Positions 33,725-42,797 of a stretch of 64,000 nucleotides of DNA are shown one piece after another. Within the stretch, counting starts at the first letter, position 1, and each line of letters starts with the position of its first letter. The position numbers and the translations under genes are program-made. The stretch is from Planctomycetota bacterium (lineage in GTDB: Bacteria; Planctomycetota; UBA1135; GCA-002686595), in contig JADJLZ010000018.1 in NCBI GenBank assembly GCA_016709875.1, positions 124,001 through 188,000 of the forward strand. The letters are read 5' to 3'. The notes beneath the pieces were generated by a model. The model did no database searches. It was not told the origin of the DNA and saw only the letters and a program-made list of their open reading frames with translations.

Positions 33725-34902
33725 CGCGCCAGTGCCTGGTCGAAGTCCGCGACCAGGTCCGCGAGGTCTTCCACCCCCACCGAGACGCGTACGAATCCGG
33801 GCGGCATACCCGCCTCGGCGCGTTGCGCGGGCGTGAAGCGCGCGTGCGAGGTGTTGAAGGGCAGCGAGACGAGTGTCTCGACGCCGCCCAGCGAGCTCGC
33901 CTCGAGCGCCAATTCGAGCGCGCGCACGCAGCGCAACGCGGCCTCGTCGCCGCCTTTCACGACGAAGGAGAGCATGCCGCCGAAATCCGGGAGCACCCTC
34001 TTCGCGGTGGCGTGCGAGCGGTGCGCGGCGAGCGAGGGGTGCAGCACCTGCGCGACCTTGGGATGCGCCGCGAGATGCCGCGCGAGAGCACTCGCGTTGG
34101 CGCAGTGCGCGCGCATGCGCAGCGGCAGCGTCTTCAGGCCGCGCTCGAGCAGCGCGGCCGAATGCGGATCCAGACAGCCGCCCGCGAGCTGCAGCCAGCG
34201 GTACACGCCGCGCAGGTCCTCCTCGCGTCCCGCGACGACGCCCGCGGTGAGGTCCGAGTGGCCGCCCAGGTATTTGGTCGCCGAGTGGATCACGAGGTCG
34301 ACGCCGAACTCGGCCGGCCGCTGCAGCGCGGGCGAGGCGAAGGTCGCATCCACGAGCATGCGCGCGCCGACCGCGTGCGCGTCGCTCGCGATCGCCGGCA
34401 GGTCGGCGACGTGCAGCGTCGGGTTCGAGACGCTCTCGCAGTACACGACCTGCGGCTTGTGCTGCGCGAGCGCTTCCTTGCGCGCCTTGGGATCGTCGAG
34501 GTCCACGAGCGTGGTGCGGATGCCGTAGGGCGCGAGCACGTTCACCATCAGGTCCCAGGTCGAGCCGTAGAGCTCGCGGTGGGCGACGATTCCGCCACCG
34601 CGCGGCAGGCAAGCGAGCAGTGCGGCGTGGATCGCGGCCATGCCCGAGGCGAAGACCAACGCGTGCTCTGTGCCCTCCAGTGAGGCGAGGCGTTCCTGCA
34701 CGACGTCCAGCGTCGGATTGCCCAGGCGCGTGTAGATCAGCGCCTCGTCCGCACGCCCTGCGAGCATGTGTGCGTAGGAGGCGTCGTCGAGCAGGAAGGT
34801 CGTGCTCGTGACGAGCGGCGCGACGACGGCCGGGCTCGCGGGCGAGGCGCGGTAGCCTGCGTGGATGCAACGCGTGGCGAACTTCCGTTCGGATGTGCTC
34901 AT
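33721..34902 (-). CDS. Cys/Met-metabolism PLP enzyme (cystathionine gamma-synthase/lyase family)
   Basis: The protein (393 residues) is a fold-type I PLP enzyme of trans-sulfuration. Seen: TRCIHAGYRASP, YTRLGNPTLDVVQERLASLEG, HALVFASGMAAIHAAL, YCESVSNPTLHVADLPAIA, and the PLP lysine in VIHSATKYLGGHSDL (about 205). The C-terminal end MPPGFVRVSVGVEDLADLVADFDQAL is complete. The sequence does not discriminate cystathionine gamma-synthase, gamma-lyase or methionine gamma-lyase. It is divergent from the FabZ-like gene 49 bp away. Confidence 0.9.
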   Translation of the reverse strand: MSTSERKFATRCIHAGYRASPASPAVVAPLVTSTTFLLDDASYAHMLAGRADEALIYTRLGNPTLDVVQERLASLEGTEHALVFASGMAAIHAALLACLPRGGGIVAHRELYGSTWDLMVNVLAPYGIRTTLVDLDDPKARKEALAQHKPQVVYCESVSNPTLHVADLPAIASDAHAVGARMLVDATFASPALQRPAEFGVDLVIHSATKYLGGHSDLTAGVVAGREEDLRGVYRWLQLAGGCLDPHSAALLERGLKTLPLRMRAHCANASALARHLAAHPKVAQVLHPSLAAHRSHATAKRVLPDFGGMLSFVVKGGDEAALRCVRALELALEASSLGGVETLVSLPFNTSHARFTPAQRAEAGMPPGFVRVSVGVEDLADLVADFDQALAR

Positions 34903-34951
34903 GCGTGCATGGTAGGAATCCGCCGTTGCGGCCCCTAGACTGCGCCGCTTC

Positions 34952-35431
34952 ATGCCCTCAGAACACCTCCTGGACTTCGAGAAAACCGACCTCTCGCACG
35001 TGGTCGCGACGCGCGAGGACATCCTGAAGCAGATCAAGCAGCGCGGACGCTTCGCGCTGCTCGAGGGGATCCTGGATCACGGTGCGGAGTCGCAGGTGAT
35101 CGTCGGCTTCAAGGACATCCGCGCGGACGACTGGTGGGCGCAGGACCACATCCCCGGCCGGCCGATTTTCCCGGGCGCCCTGATGGTCGAGGCCGCGGCG
35201 CAGCTCGCGACCTACGACTACCTCGTGCGCAATCCGCCCCAGGAGGAGATCTTCCTGGGCTTCGGCGGACTCGACGCGGTGCGCTTTCGCAGCGTGATCG
35301 AGCCCGGCGTGCGTATGGTCTTCGCCTGCAAGGCGCTGCGCGTGCGCACGCGCATGTTCACCTACGCCGCGCAGGGCTTCGTGGATCGCAACCTTGTCTT
35401 CGAGGCCGAGATCATGGGCCTGATCGTCTGA
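34952..35431 (+). CDS. FabZ-like 3-hydroxyacyl-ACP dehydratase
   Basis: The protein (159 residues) has the hot-dog fold of FabZ/FabA. The catalytic histidine motif reads AQDHIPGRPIFPGALMVEAAAQLA, close to the FabZ consensus HFPGxPxxPG...E. FLGFGGLDAVRFRSVIEPG matches the substrate-channel strand. Members remove water from 3-hydroxyacyl-ACP in fatty-acid synthesis. The N-terminal 30 residues are slightly longer than usual. No other fatty-acid gene is adjacent, so the exact substrate is open. Confidence 0.85.
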   Translation: MPSEHLLDFEKTDLSHVVATREDILKQIKQRGRFALLEGILDHGAESQVIVGFKDIRADDWWAQDHIPGRPIFPGALMVEAAAQLATYDYLVRNPPQEEIFLGFGGLDAVRFRSVIEPGVRMVFACKALRVRTRMFTYAAQGFVDRNLVFEAEIMGLIV

Positions 35432-35441
35432 GCGCGCGCGC

Positions 35442-38081
35442 TCACGGCCCCATCACGGCCTGCAGGCCGTTCGAGAACGCGTAGCCCTGCACTTGCGAGG
35501 GATCGACGACCAGCGCCTGGAAGTAGAGCGACTGATCGATCAGCGCGAAGTCGTTCGGGAAGCGGAAGCGCACGCTGCCGTGGCCGCTCGCGTCCAGGTG
35601 CAGGCGCGTGAAGTTCTGGATGTTCGCAAGCAGCAGCTTCCCGCCGAAGAGCGGCTGCGCGCCCGGGCTCGCCGACCACAGCACCCAGCCCCAGCGCTCG
35701 GCCGCCTGTGTCGACTGCACGTCGAGCGCGACCTGCTGGCCGATCTGCGGCAGCTGCGCCGAGTTGAGAGCGAGCACGTGCGGCGGCGGCAGCACCTGCC
35801 CCCAGCTCGACCAGACTGGCCCGAATCCCGCCGGAATCGCGTAGTCCCAGATGCCGCGCCCGTAGGTGCCAAAGCGCATCGTCTGGCCGTAGTCCACCGA
35901 CTCGACCGACCAGTAGACCGTCATCGGGCTGCCCAGTTGCGAGAGCGCGTGCCAGGTGTTGCTCACGCGCTCCCAATGCCAGGGCCCGCTCTCGGTCGCC
36001 GCGTACAGATCGCCGCTGCCGTTCTCCGCGTAGGCGAGGTCGTAGACCATCGTCTGCGGCAGACCGCTGCCGAGCGCGCTCCAGGTGCTGCCGCCGTCGG
36101 TCGTGCGCCACACGCCGTTCGTGCCGTAGCCCGAACCGCCGACGGCCGCCTCGAGCGGCTGCGTGGGATGCACCGCGAGGCTGTTGCCGTAGAAGTAGTG
36201 CGAGCTCGGTCCGCTCGAACTCGACTGCGTCCAGTTCGTGCCGTGGTTCGAGGAAGAGAAGAGCTTGCCGACATTGTTGACCGCGTAGCAGCGCTGCGCG
36301 TTCGAGGGTGCGAAGGCGAGCGCGGAGAGGTAGCTGCCGCCCGAGGCGAGGAAGTTGAAGCCCGTGTGCTGCACGTAGTTCCAGGTCGGGCCGCTGACGC
36401 GCGTGTAGCGCCAGAGCTGGTCGCCGAGGAAGAAGAAGCTCGCAGGATCGAGCGGATCCGCGACCACCGGCGGGAGCCAGAGGTGGTTCGAGCCCGCAGG
36501 GAAGTCGAGGAAGGGCGAGAGCAGTTGCGGGTTCGTCTCGCCCTGCTGCACGAGGATGAAGCCCGGGTAGGTGCAGTACACCAGCCCGTGCGTGCCGTCC
36601 GACGAGGTCAGGTGGCCGTAGTCGCCGCTGATCAGCTGCGCGAAGTCGGTCGAGGGACCGCCGCTTCCGCTCGACCAGGCTCCGCGCTGGTAACCCTGGT
36701 CCTGCGAGCCGGCGAGGATCAGCTGCGGTGACGTGCGCGAGGTGAGCGTCGAGTAGTACTGGCTGATGCCCAGGCCCCAGAGCGAGAGGTTGGTGACGCT
36801 CGTGCCGAGGTCGGGGCTGACGAACAGGCCGCCGTCGGTGCCGATGTACCAGCGTTCGTCGGAGATGCCCAGGTCGGTGATCGGCACGATGCGGATGCCG
36901 AAGCAGTCGGCGTGCAGTTTGTGCAGCGGGTTGCCGTAGTACTCGCCCCAGGTGTTGAAGCGCGTGAAGCTCGCGCCGCCGTTGGTCGTGCGCCAGACCT
37001 CGAGCCCGCCGTAGACGACGCGGTTGGGATCGAGGCTCGAGCAGTCGATCGACTCGTTGAAGTCGCTGATCGCGCTCGCGAAGGTGAAGCTCGCGCCGCC
37101 GTTGGACGAGCGGTAGAGCGACCACGCCCCGCCCGAGCGCAGCGCGGCGTAGAGCGTCGGCGCTCCGGCTTCGCAGCCGACGAGCAGCGCGCGGTCGGCC
37201 GAGGCGTCGATGGTCGCGCCGGCCGTGAAGCTCACGCCGCCGTTCACGGAGCTGTAAAGCCGCCCGTTGAGCACGAGATAGACGTTCGCAATCGCTCCCG
37301 CGCCCAGGCGCGGCACCCACATCCCGCCGGAGTAGGCGCTCGGCCCGCTCCAGCGCAGCTGGAAGCTGTGGCCGTGGTCGGTGGACGCGTACAGGCGCGG
37401 CAACCCGGTCGTGTTGCCGAAGACGAGCAGCGTGTGCTGCGCGTCGGCAAGCTGCGCGACGCCGCGCACGGCGTTGAGCGCGGGCAGTCCCGCCGGCGTC
37501 TCCCACACGTGTCCGTCGTCGCGCGAGACGTGCACCGAGCCGCCATCGGTCGCGACCAGCAGCAGGTCGGGATCTCCCGTGAATTCGCCCGGCGCGACCA
37601 CGATGTGCTGCACACCGCCGAAGAGGTCGTCGGAGAGCGGCTCCCAGCCCGTGCCGTCCTGCTCGCCGCGCCACAATCCGCCGAGGTCGGTGCCCGCGTA
37701 GAGCTTGGAGCTCGAACCGCTCGCCGCGCCGAGCGCCGCGATGTGCACGCGCCCGGCCTGGTTGCGGCTGCCGACCTCGGTCCAGCGCTGCGTTTCGAGC
37801 AGCGGATGCAGCGCCATCTGCTGGCGCCGCGCGAGCTCGCGCTCCTGGTTCGCGCGCTCGATCGCGCGCCAGTCGACATCCCTCGGCGCGCGGTGCAACT
37901 CCTCGATGTAGCGCTCGCGCGCCTCGTGGCCGCGCTCTTCTTCCTCCTCGTCCATGCCCTCTTCGGTCGGACGCGGGTGCAGGCCTCCGGCGGGGTCGCG
38001 CCAGATCTCGAAGGTCTCGTGTTCGGCCGCGCAGGCGCCGAGCAGCAGCAGGCAGCTGAGGAACAGAGGGGTGCGCTTCAC
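35442..38081 (-). CDS. BNR/Asp-box beta-propeller lipoprotein
   Basis: The protein (879 residues) has a lipoprotein signal (LSCLLLLGACAAE, lipobox LGAC). It contains repeated Asp-box-like motifs typical of sialidase/sortilin/VPS10 propellers: SRDDGHVW, STDHGHSF, SVNGGVSF, SSNGGASF, TTNGGASF, SSNHGTNW and TTDGGSTW. The C-terminal 130 residues form a separate beta-rich domain (VLALNSAQLPQIGQQVAL) seen as an anchor or sorting module in planctomycete secreted proteins. No glycosidase catalytic triad was identified. It faces the FabZ-like gene with 10 bp between stops. Confidence 0.8.
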   Translation of the reverse strand: MKRTPLFLSCLLLLGACAAEHETFEIWRDPAGGLHPRPTEEGMDEEEEERGHEARERYIEELHRAPRDVDWRAIERANQERELARRQQMALHPLLETQRWTEVGSRNQAGRVHIAALGAASGSSSKLYAGTDLGGLWRGEQDGTGWEPLSDDLFGGVQHIVVAPGEFTGDPDLLLVATDGGSVHVSRDDGHVWETPAGLPALNAVRGVAQLADAQHTLLVFGNTTGLPRLYASTDHGHSFQLRWSGPSAYSGGMWVPRLGAGAIANVYLVLNGRLYSSVNGGVSFTAGATIDASADRALLVGCEAGAPTLYAALRSGGAWSLYRSSNGGASFTFASAISDFNESIDCSSLDPNRVVYGGLEVWRTTNGGASFTRFNTWGEYYGNPLHKLHADCFGIRIVPITDLGISDERWYIGTDGGLFVSPDLGTSVTNLSLWGLGISQYYSTLTSRTSPQLILAGSQDQGYQRGAWSSGSGGPSTDFAQLISGDYGHLTSSDGTHGLVYCTYPGFILVQQGETNPQLLSPFLDFPAGSNHLWLPPVVADPLDPASFFFLGDQLWRYTRVSGPTWNYVQHTGFNFLASGGSYLSALAFAPSNAQRCYAVNNVGKLFSSSNHGTNWTQSSSSGPSSHYFYGNSLAVHPTQPLEAAVGGSGYGTNGVWRTTDGGSTWSALGSGLPQTMVYDLAYAENGSGDLYAATESGPWHWERVSNTWHALSQLGSPMTVYWSVESVDYGQTMRFGTYGRGIWDYAIPAGFGPVWSSWGQVLPPPHVLALNSAQLPQIGQQVALDVQSTQAAERWGWVLWSASPGAQPLFGGKLLLANIQNFTRLHLDASGHGSVRFRFPNDFALIDQSLYFQALVVDPSQVQGYAFSNGLQAVMGP

Positions 38082-38085
38082 CCCA

Positions 38086-38928
38086 TCAGCCTACACCGCT
38101 GCCGAAAGAGCGGGTCTCCGGCCGCTTCTCTTCTTCCTTGCCCTCGACGTCCAGAATCGCCGTCACGTCGAGCTCGACGCAGCGGCAGGGCACGCCCACG
38201 AGTTCGCTGAACGACGGTCGCGTCTGGCCGTTCTCGCCGTGGATCGCTTCCTTGACGTAGGTCCCGTGCTCCGTGCGCATGCGCACGCGCCAGTCGGGCG
38301 AATCGGGGATGGGTTCGATCGAGATGAACTCGATCCAGCGCTCGCGCGCCTTGTCCGCGCGGCGGTGCGCGACGCGCTGCGGCGTCTGCTGCACGACCGC
38401 CAGGCGCGTCCCGAGGAAGCTCTGCGCCTTCTCGAGGTCGATCGGCGCATCCGCCTGCACGCGCGCCTCGTACTCCTTGGCGTGCGGCGTCTCCTTGATC
38501 ACGCGCACGCGCTCCTTCTCGGTCCAGTGCAGCCCGCGCAGCTCGAGCCGACCCTCGTTGCGGCGGTTGACCTCGGCCTCGAGCGCGGCGAGATCGACGT
38601 CGAGGATCTTGGGCGCGATCATCTCGAGCACGAAGGGCCGGCCCTCGCCCAGCATGCGCACGTCGACGTCCTCGCGGCCGGCGCCGTGGAACTTGTTCTT
38701 GCGCGTCTTGAAGAAAGCGCCAGCGACCCAGCCGACGAGTTCCTGCACGCTGTCGCGCGTCAGCTTGCCGAAGCCCTTGCACTGCTCGCAGCCGCGGCGG
38801 CGGCGCGGGTGGCCCTTGCAGGTCGGGCAGAAGAAGACCGTCTGCGGCAGGTCTCGGCAGAGCTTGCGGTAGCGCCCCTCGAGAAAGACCTTGGTCGAGG
38901 GGACGCTGTTCTGGAAAGACTCGCTCAT
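38086..38928 (-). CDS. pus10: Pus10-like tRNA pseudouridine synthase
   Basis: The protein (280 residues) carries an N-terminal zinc-ribbon (CPTCKGHPRRRRGCEQC, about 34-50). It then has the Pus10 catalytic segment FHGAGREDVDVRMLGEGRPFVLE (about 80-102), where the Asp in REDVDVR is the expected catalytic residue. VNRRNEGRLELRGL and the late motif GTYVKEAIHGENGQTRPSF are also family features. Pus10 makes pseudouridine 54/55 in the T-loop of archaeal and some eukaryotic tRNAs. The N-terminal THUMP-type domain of archaeal Pus10 appears shortened. Bacterial members are uncommon. It lies 5 bp upstream of the BNR lipoprotein gene. Confidence 0.83.
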   Translation of the reverse strand: MSESFQNSVPSTKVFLEGRYRKLCRDLPQTVFFCPTCKGHPRRRRGCEQCKGFGKLTRDSVQELVGWVAGAFFKTRKNKFHGAGREDVDVRMLGEGRPFVLEMIAPKILDVDLAALEAEVNRRNEGRLELRGLHWTEKERVRVIKETPHAKEYEARVQADAPIDLEKAQSFLGTRLAVVQQTPQRVAHRRADKARERWIEFISIEPIPDSPDWRVRMRTEHGTYVKEAIHGENGQTRPSFSELVGVPCRCVELDVTAILDVEGKEEEKRPETRSFGSGVG

Positions 38929-39064
38929 GGCGGGACACCCCTCCAGGGGTGGGGAGCGGGGAGCTCCGTGGACGGCTTCGAACCTCGCCCGGGCGGGAGA
39001 GGGGCGAGAAGGATAGCGCCCGGTTGTGGCCGGGCAAGCATCGCGCTCCCTAGAATCCGGCAGC

Positions 39065-39922
39065 GTGCACCCGATCCTCTTCACCATCCCTGGTCTGGGC
39101 TTCCCCCTGCGTTCCTTCGGGCTGATGCTCGCGATCGGCTTCCTCGTCGGATCGTGGATCCTCGGCCGCCTCGCCGCGCGCTACGGCGACGATCCGAAGA
39201 ACGACCCCGAGCGCATGTCGCGCATCACCTTCTGGGTGCTGGTCGGCGTCGTGCTCGGCGCGCGCATGCTCTACATCCTGGTGGAGATCGGCCAGGGCAG
39301 CGAGGTCGGCCACGAGTTCACGTCCAAGCCCTGGAAGATGCTCGCGGTCTGGGAGGGCGGCCTGGTGATGTACGGCGGCATGTTCGGCGCCTGCGCGCTC
39401 GGCATGTGGGCCGCCAAGCGCGAGAAGATGCGCGTCCTCGCCGCGCTCGACATGGGACTGGTCGCGGGCATGGTCGGCCTCTCGATCGGACGCGTGGGCT
39501 GCTTCCTCGTCGGCGACGACTACGGCAAAATCGTGCCGGAGAAGTACCAGAACCTGCCCTGGCCGATCACGCTGCACGTTCCGCAGAACCTGCCCGACGG
39601 CAGCCTCTTCGGTCCGGAGAACGCCGGCAAGGTGCTCTGGGCGACCGAGAACTGGATGAGCATGAAGGCGCTCTTGATCGCGTTCCTGGGCTGGCAGCTC
39701 TTGAAGCGCCGCCGCTACGCCGGACAGGTCGCGCTCGTGATCGTGCTGCTCTACGCGATCCTGCGCGGCACGATCGAGTTCTTCCGCGGTGACACGATCC
39801 GCGGCCTGTGGTTCGGCAATACGGTCTCGACCTCGCAGATCATCGGCATCGTGATGGCGCTCTTCAGCATCGCGCTGCTCGTGAAGTACCGCAACCAGCG
39901 CGACGAGCCGAGGCGCGCGTGA
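39065..39922 (+). CDS. lgt: Prolipoprotein diacylglyceryl transferase
   Basis: This integral membrane enzyme (285 residues) adds diacylglycerol to the lipobox cysteine of prolipoproteins. Seen: GFPLRSFGLMLAIGFLVG, WEGGLVMYGGMFGA around the substrate site, and the signature region LSIGRVGCFLVGDDYGK (usual GRxGNFxNxE, here with Cys for Asn). The terminal helix after GTIEFFRGD is complete. The GTG at 39065 (MHPILFTIPGLG) is the usual start. Several lipoproteins encoded in the window are potential substrates. The next gene starts within its stop codon (GTGA). Confidence 0.93.
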   Translation: MHPILFTIPGLGFPLRSFGLMLAIGFLVGSWILGRLAARYGDDPKNDPERMSRITFWVLVGVVLGARMLYILVEIGQGSEVGHEFTSKPWKMLAVWEGGLVMYGGMFGACALGMWAAKREKMRVLAALDMGLVAGMVGLSIGRVGCFLVGDDYGKIVPEKYQNLPWPITLHVPQNLPDGSLFGPENAGKVLWATENWMSMKALLIAFLGWQLLKRRRYAGQVALVIVLLYAILRGTIEFFRGDTIRGLWFGNTVSTSQIIGIVMALFSIALLVKYRNQRDEPRRA

Positions 39923-40968
39923 GCCCGCGGCGCAAGCGCGACGAGGGAACGTCGCTCTTCGCCGAGCCGGTCGAACCCGCGCGCCCCGCGCGCACGCCGC
40001 GCGTGGTCGCAGGCATCGACGAGGCGGGCCTGGGCCCGATGCTCGGGCCGCTCGCGCTGGGCTTCAGCGCCTTCCGCGCGGATGGGCACGTGCTCTGGCC
40101 CGCGCTCGAGGCGATCGCGACGCAGGAACTGCGCGAGGACGCCGAGAAATTCGTCGTCGCCGATTCGAAGATCGTCTTCTCGCGCGACGCGCGCGGCGAA
40201 CGGCGCCTGGAGCGCACCGCGCTGGGCTTCCTCTCGCTCGCGGGCACGCTCGCGGCACCGACCAGCGGAGCGGAATTGTTCGAGAACTTGCCCGCCGACC
40301 TGCGGCCTGAGCGCGTCTGGAGCACAGAGCACTGGTTCGCGCACCTGCCCACCGAGCTGCCCTGGGCCAGCGCGCGCGCCGAGTTCGTGCAGTCCAGGCT
40401 CGCGCTCGCGCGCGCGCTCGAGCAGGCGGACGTCGAGCTGCTCGAGGCCGGCTTCCGCGCGCTGCCCGTGGGCGAGCTCAACCGCTCCTTCGAGCTCACG
40501 CAGTCCAAGAGCGGCACGCAGTGGGAGAAGACGCTGCCGATCCTCGCGCGCCTGTGGACGCGCCACGCGAGCGAGGGCCTCGATCTGCTCGTCGACCGCC
40601 AGGGCGGGCGCATGCGCTACAAGGCGCCGCTCGAGCAGGCCTTCCCGCGCGCGCGCGTGAGCGTCTCGAGCGAGTCCGAGCTCGTCTCGGAGTACCAGGT
40701 CGAGGAAATCGGCGGCCCGCGCTGGATGCGCGTGCGCTTCGCGGTGCAGGCCGAGAGCCTCTCGTTCCCGGTCGCGCTGGCCTCGTGCCTGGCGAAGTAC
40801 GCGCGCGAGACCTGCATGCGCGCCTTCAACGCGAGCTTCGCGGCGCTCGCGCCCGAGCTCGTGCCGACCGCGGGCTACGTCACCGACGCGCGCCGCTGGC
40901 TCAAGGACGCCGAGCCGGCGCTGGCGAAGTCCGGGATCGAGCGCAGCGACCTCGTGCGCGGGCGCTGA
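39919..40968 (+). CDS. Divergent RNase HII-like protein
   Basis: The protein (349 residues) starts with GTG overlapping the lgt stop. After a basic tail it has VVAGIDEAGLGPMLGPLALGF (D34, E35), which matches the RNase HII core GIDEAGRGPLAGP with Arg replaced by Leu. A DSK motif follows at about 82 and a further acidic site in LDLLVDRQGGRMRY (about 225). RNase HII cuts RNA in RNA/DNA hybrids. The protein is longer than RNase HII (about 200 residues) and has extra segments at 100-200 and 260-349. Activity is plausible but unproven. Confidence 0.6.
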   Translation: MSPRRKRDEGTSLFAEPVEPARPARTPRVVAGIDEAGLGPMLGPLALGFSAFRADGHVLWPALEAIATQELREDAEKFVVADSKIVFSRDARGERRLERTALGFLSLAGTLAAPTSGAELFENLPADLRPERVWSTEHWFAHLPTELPWASARAEFVQSRLALARALEQADVELLEAGFRALPVGELNRSFELTQSKSGTQWEKTLPILARLWTRHASEGLDLLVDRQGGRMRYKAPLEQAFPRARVSVSSESELVSEYQVEEIGGPRWMRVRFAVQAESLSFPVALASCLAKYARETCMRAFNASFAALAPELVPTAGYVTDARRWLKDAEPALAKSGIERSDLVRGR

Positions 40969-40976
40969 GGCGAGCC

Positions 40977-41075
40977 TCAGCTCCTCGCGAGGAGCACGAG
41001 CAGCGCGAACAGCGCCGCCTCGCCCGCGACGACGGCGATCCTCTGCCACACCGGATGGAGCTCACAGAAGCGCAT
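40977..41075 (-). CDS. Possible 32-residue single-helix membrane peptide
   Basis: The ATG at 41075 follows GGTGGAGGTTCCC, a strong ribosome-binding site. The peptide has one hydrophobic helix, RIAVVAGEAALFALLVLLA, after a short polar start (MRFCELHPVWQ). It is convergent with the RNase HII-like gene, 8 bp apart. Such small membrane proteins are often missed. The evidence is the ribosome-binding site plus the helix. Confidence 0.4.
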   Translation of the reverse strand: MRFCELHPVWQRIAVVAGEAALFALLVLLARS

Positions 41076-41224
41076 GGGAACCTCCACCCGACGCTTCCGA
41101 GGCCTCCTGGCGTCGCGCGGGGCACTTTTTCGCACCTTTCTCCCCGCGCGCGCGCCGTGCCCCTGGCGCGGGACGCGTTTGCTATCCTCCTCGGCTCGCA
41201 TTCGCCCAGAGGAACCCGCACCAC

Positions 41225-42553
41225 GTGAAGATCGCCATCCTTGGCGCCGGCGTCTCCGGCCTTGCCCTGGCCCGTTTCCTGGTTGAAGGCGGCGTCGCCG
41301 CCGACTCGATCTCGCTCTTCGAGGCTGGCCCGCAGGTGGGCGGCCTGTGCCGTTCGAAGACGGTCGAGGGCTACACCTACGACATCGCCGGCGGGCACAT
41401 CCTGTACAGCAAGGACGCTGCGGTGATGGCCTGGATGAAGCACTGCGCGGGCGGCGACGCGGCCTTCGTCGAGAAGCAGCGCAACACGCGCATCCGCTTC
41501 GAGCACCGCTGGGTCAACTACCCCTTCGAAAACGGCCTCGGCGATCTGCCGCCGCAAGCGAACTACGAGTGTCTGCGCGGCTACGTGCAGGCCTGGCACA
41601 CACGCACGACCGACGGCAGCCGCGCGCCGCGCGAGTTCGGCGCTTGGATCCGCTGGCGCTTCGGCGAGGGCATCGCGCAGCATTTCATGGAGCCCTACAA
41701 CCAGAAGATCTGGAAGCGCGAGCTCGATCACCTCACGAGCGACTGGGTCGCCGATCGCGTGCCGGATGCGCCCGTCGAGGACGTGCTGCGCTCCTCGGTC
41801 GGGATCAAGACCGAGGGCTACACGCACCAGTCGGTCTTCTACTACCCCAAGCGCGGCGGCTTTCAGGCGATCACCGACGGCATCGCGAGCACGCTGCTCC
41901 CGCGCGTGCGGCTCTCGACGAGGGTGCGCGAGCTCGTGCGCACGAAGGCGGGCTGGAAGGTGAACGGCGAGGAGTTCGACCTCGTGGTCAGCACGCTCGC
42001 GCTGACCTTCTTGCCCGAGCTCGTGAGCGAGATGCCGGCGAGCGTCGCCGAGGCGATGCGCACGCTCGAGTACAACGGCATGGTCTCGATCCTGCTCGCG
42101 CTCGAGCGGCGCGAGCACCCGGACCTGTCCTGGATCTACCTCCCCCACGCGGTGCAGGGCCCGTCGAACCGCGTGACCTTCATGTCGAACTACTCGCCGC
42201 ACAACGCGCCCAAGGGAAAGAGCTCGTTCCTGTGCGAGGTGACGGTTCCCGGCGGCCAGCGCTACCCCGGCGCGGAGCTCGAGAAGCAGGTAGTCCAGGG
42301 GATGGCGGCCGCCGGCCTCCTGCGCCGCGAGGAAGTGCTGCTCACCGACCGCAGCGAGGTCGCGCACGCCTACGTGGTCTTCGACCAACTCTACGCGGCG
42401 CGCCGGGAAGCCATCTTCGGCTGGATGGACTCGGTCGAACTCGTGCCCCTGGGCCGTTTTGGCAGATTCGAATACGACAATTCGGACCAGTGCGTGATCC
42501 GGGCGCGCGCAATGGCGAACAAGCTGCTGCCTCGCATTCAAAAAGGCGCCTAG
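41225..42553 (+). CDS. FAD-dependent amine oxidase/UDP-galactopyranose-mutase-like enzyme
   Basis: The protein (442 residues, GTG start) opens with a Rossmann FAD-binding motif ILGAGVSGLALARFL and the following EAGPQVGGLCRSKTVEGYTYDIAGGHILY. That layout is seen in UDP-galactopyranose mutase and related protoporphyrinogen-oxidase-like enzymes. Family-style segments WVNYPFENGL and PYNQKIWKRELDHLTSDWVADRVP support this group; the last resembles the mutase signature. The enzyme may act on a nucleotide sugar for cell-surface glycans, but this is inference. No glycosyltransferase gene is directly linked. The region 42554-42797 downstream contains no gene that I can support. Confidence 0.78.
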   Translation: MKIAILGAGVSGLALARFLVEGGVAADSISLFEAGPQVGGLCRSKTVEGYTYDIAGGHILYSKDAAVMAWMKHCAGGDAAFVEKQRNTRIRFEHRWVNYPFENGLGDLPPQANYECLRGYVQAWHTRTTDGSRAPREFGAWIRWRFGEGIAQHFMEPYNQKIWKRELDHLTSDWVADRVPDAPVEDVLRSSVGIKTEGYTHQSVFYYPKRGGFQAITDGIASTLLPRVRLSTRVRELVRTKAGWKVNGEEFDLVVSTLALTFLPELVSEMPASVAEAMRTLEYNGMVSILLALERREHPDLSWIYLPHAVQGPSNRVTFMSNYSPHNAPKGKSSFLCEVTVPGGQRYPGAELEKQVVQGMAAAGLLRREEVLLTDRSEVAHAYVVFDQLYAARREAIFGWMDSVELVPLGRFGRFEYDNSDQCVIRARAMANKLLPRIQKGA

Positions 42554-42797
42554 GGCAGAGTCCGGAATTCACGGGAACCGCGTTCGGTTCGAAAAATCAG
42601 GCTCGGAAACACAAATCCAGGCAGCGGGGATAGTCTTGTACTCGGAGGCGGATCCGGGCCCGCAAGCCTGGACTGCGCATCCTGACTCTGGCAAGGTGCA
42701 CGCAGGCAAACGGCAACTTGCCCAGGGGACCGGTCGCGGCAGGGCGATCGGTGGGCACGAGTCGTACGCAACAGGCTGAATCACCCTCGAGGCACAC

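Noticed and set aside
38930..39000. T-loop-like GGTTCGAAGCC on the minus strand as a tRNA
   Set aside because: No matching T-stem, anticodon arm or acceptor stem could be built around it.
42554..42797. Small minus-strand frames of 73-80 codons in the gap before the propeller gene
   Set aside because: No ribosome-binding site or protein-like pattern; they overlap in several frames and look accidental.
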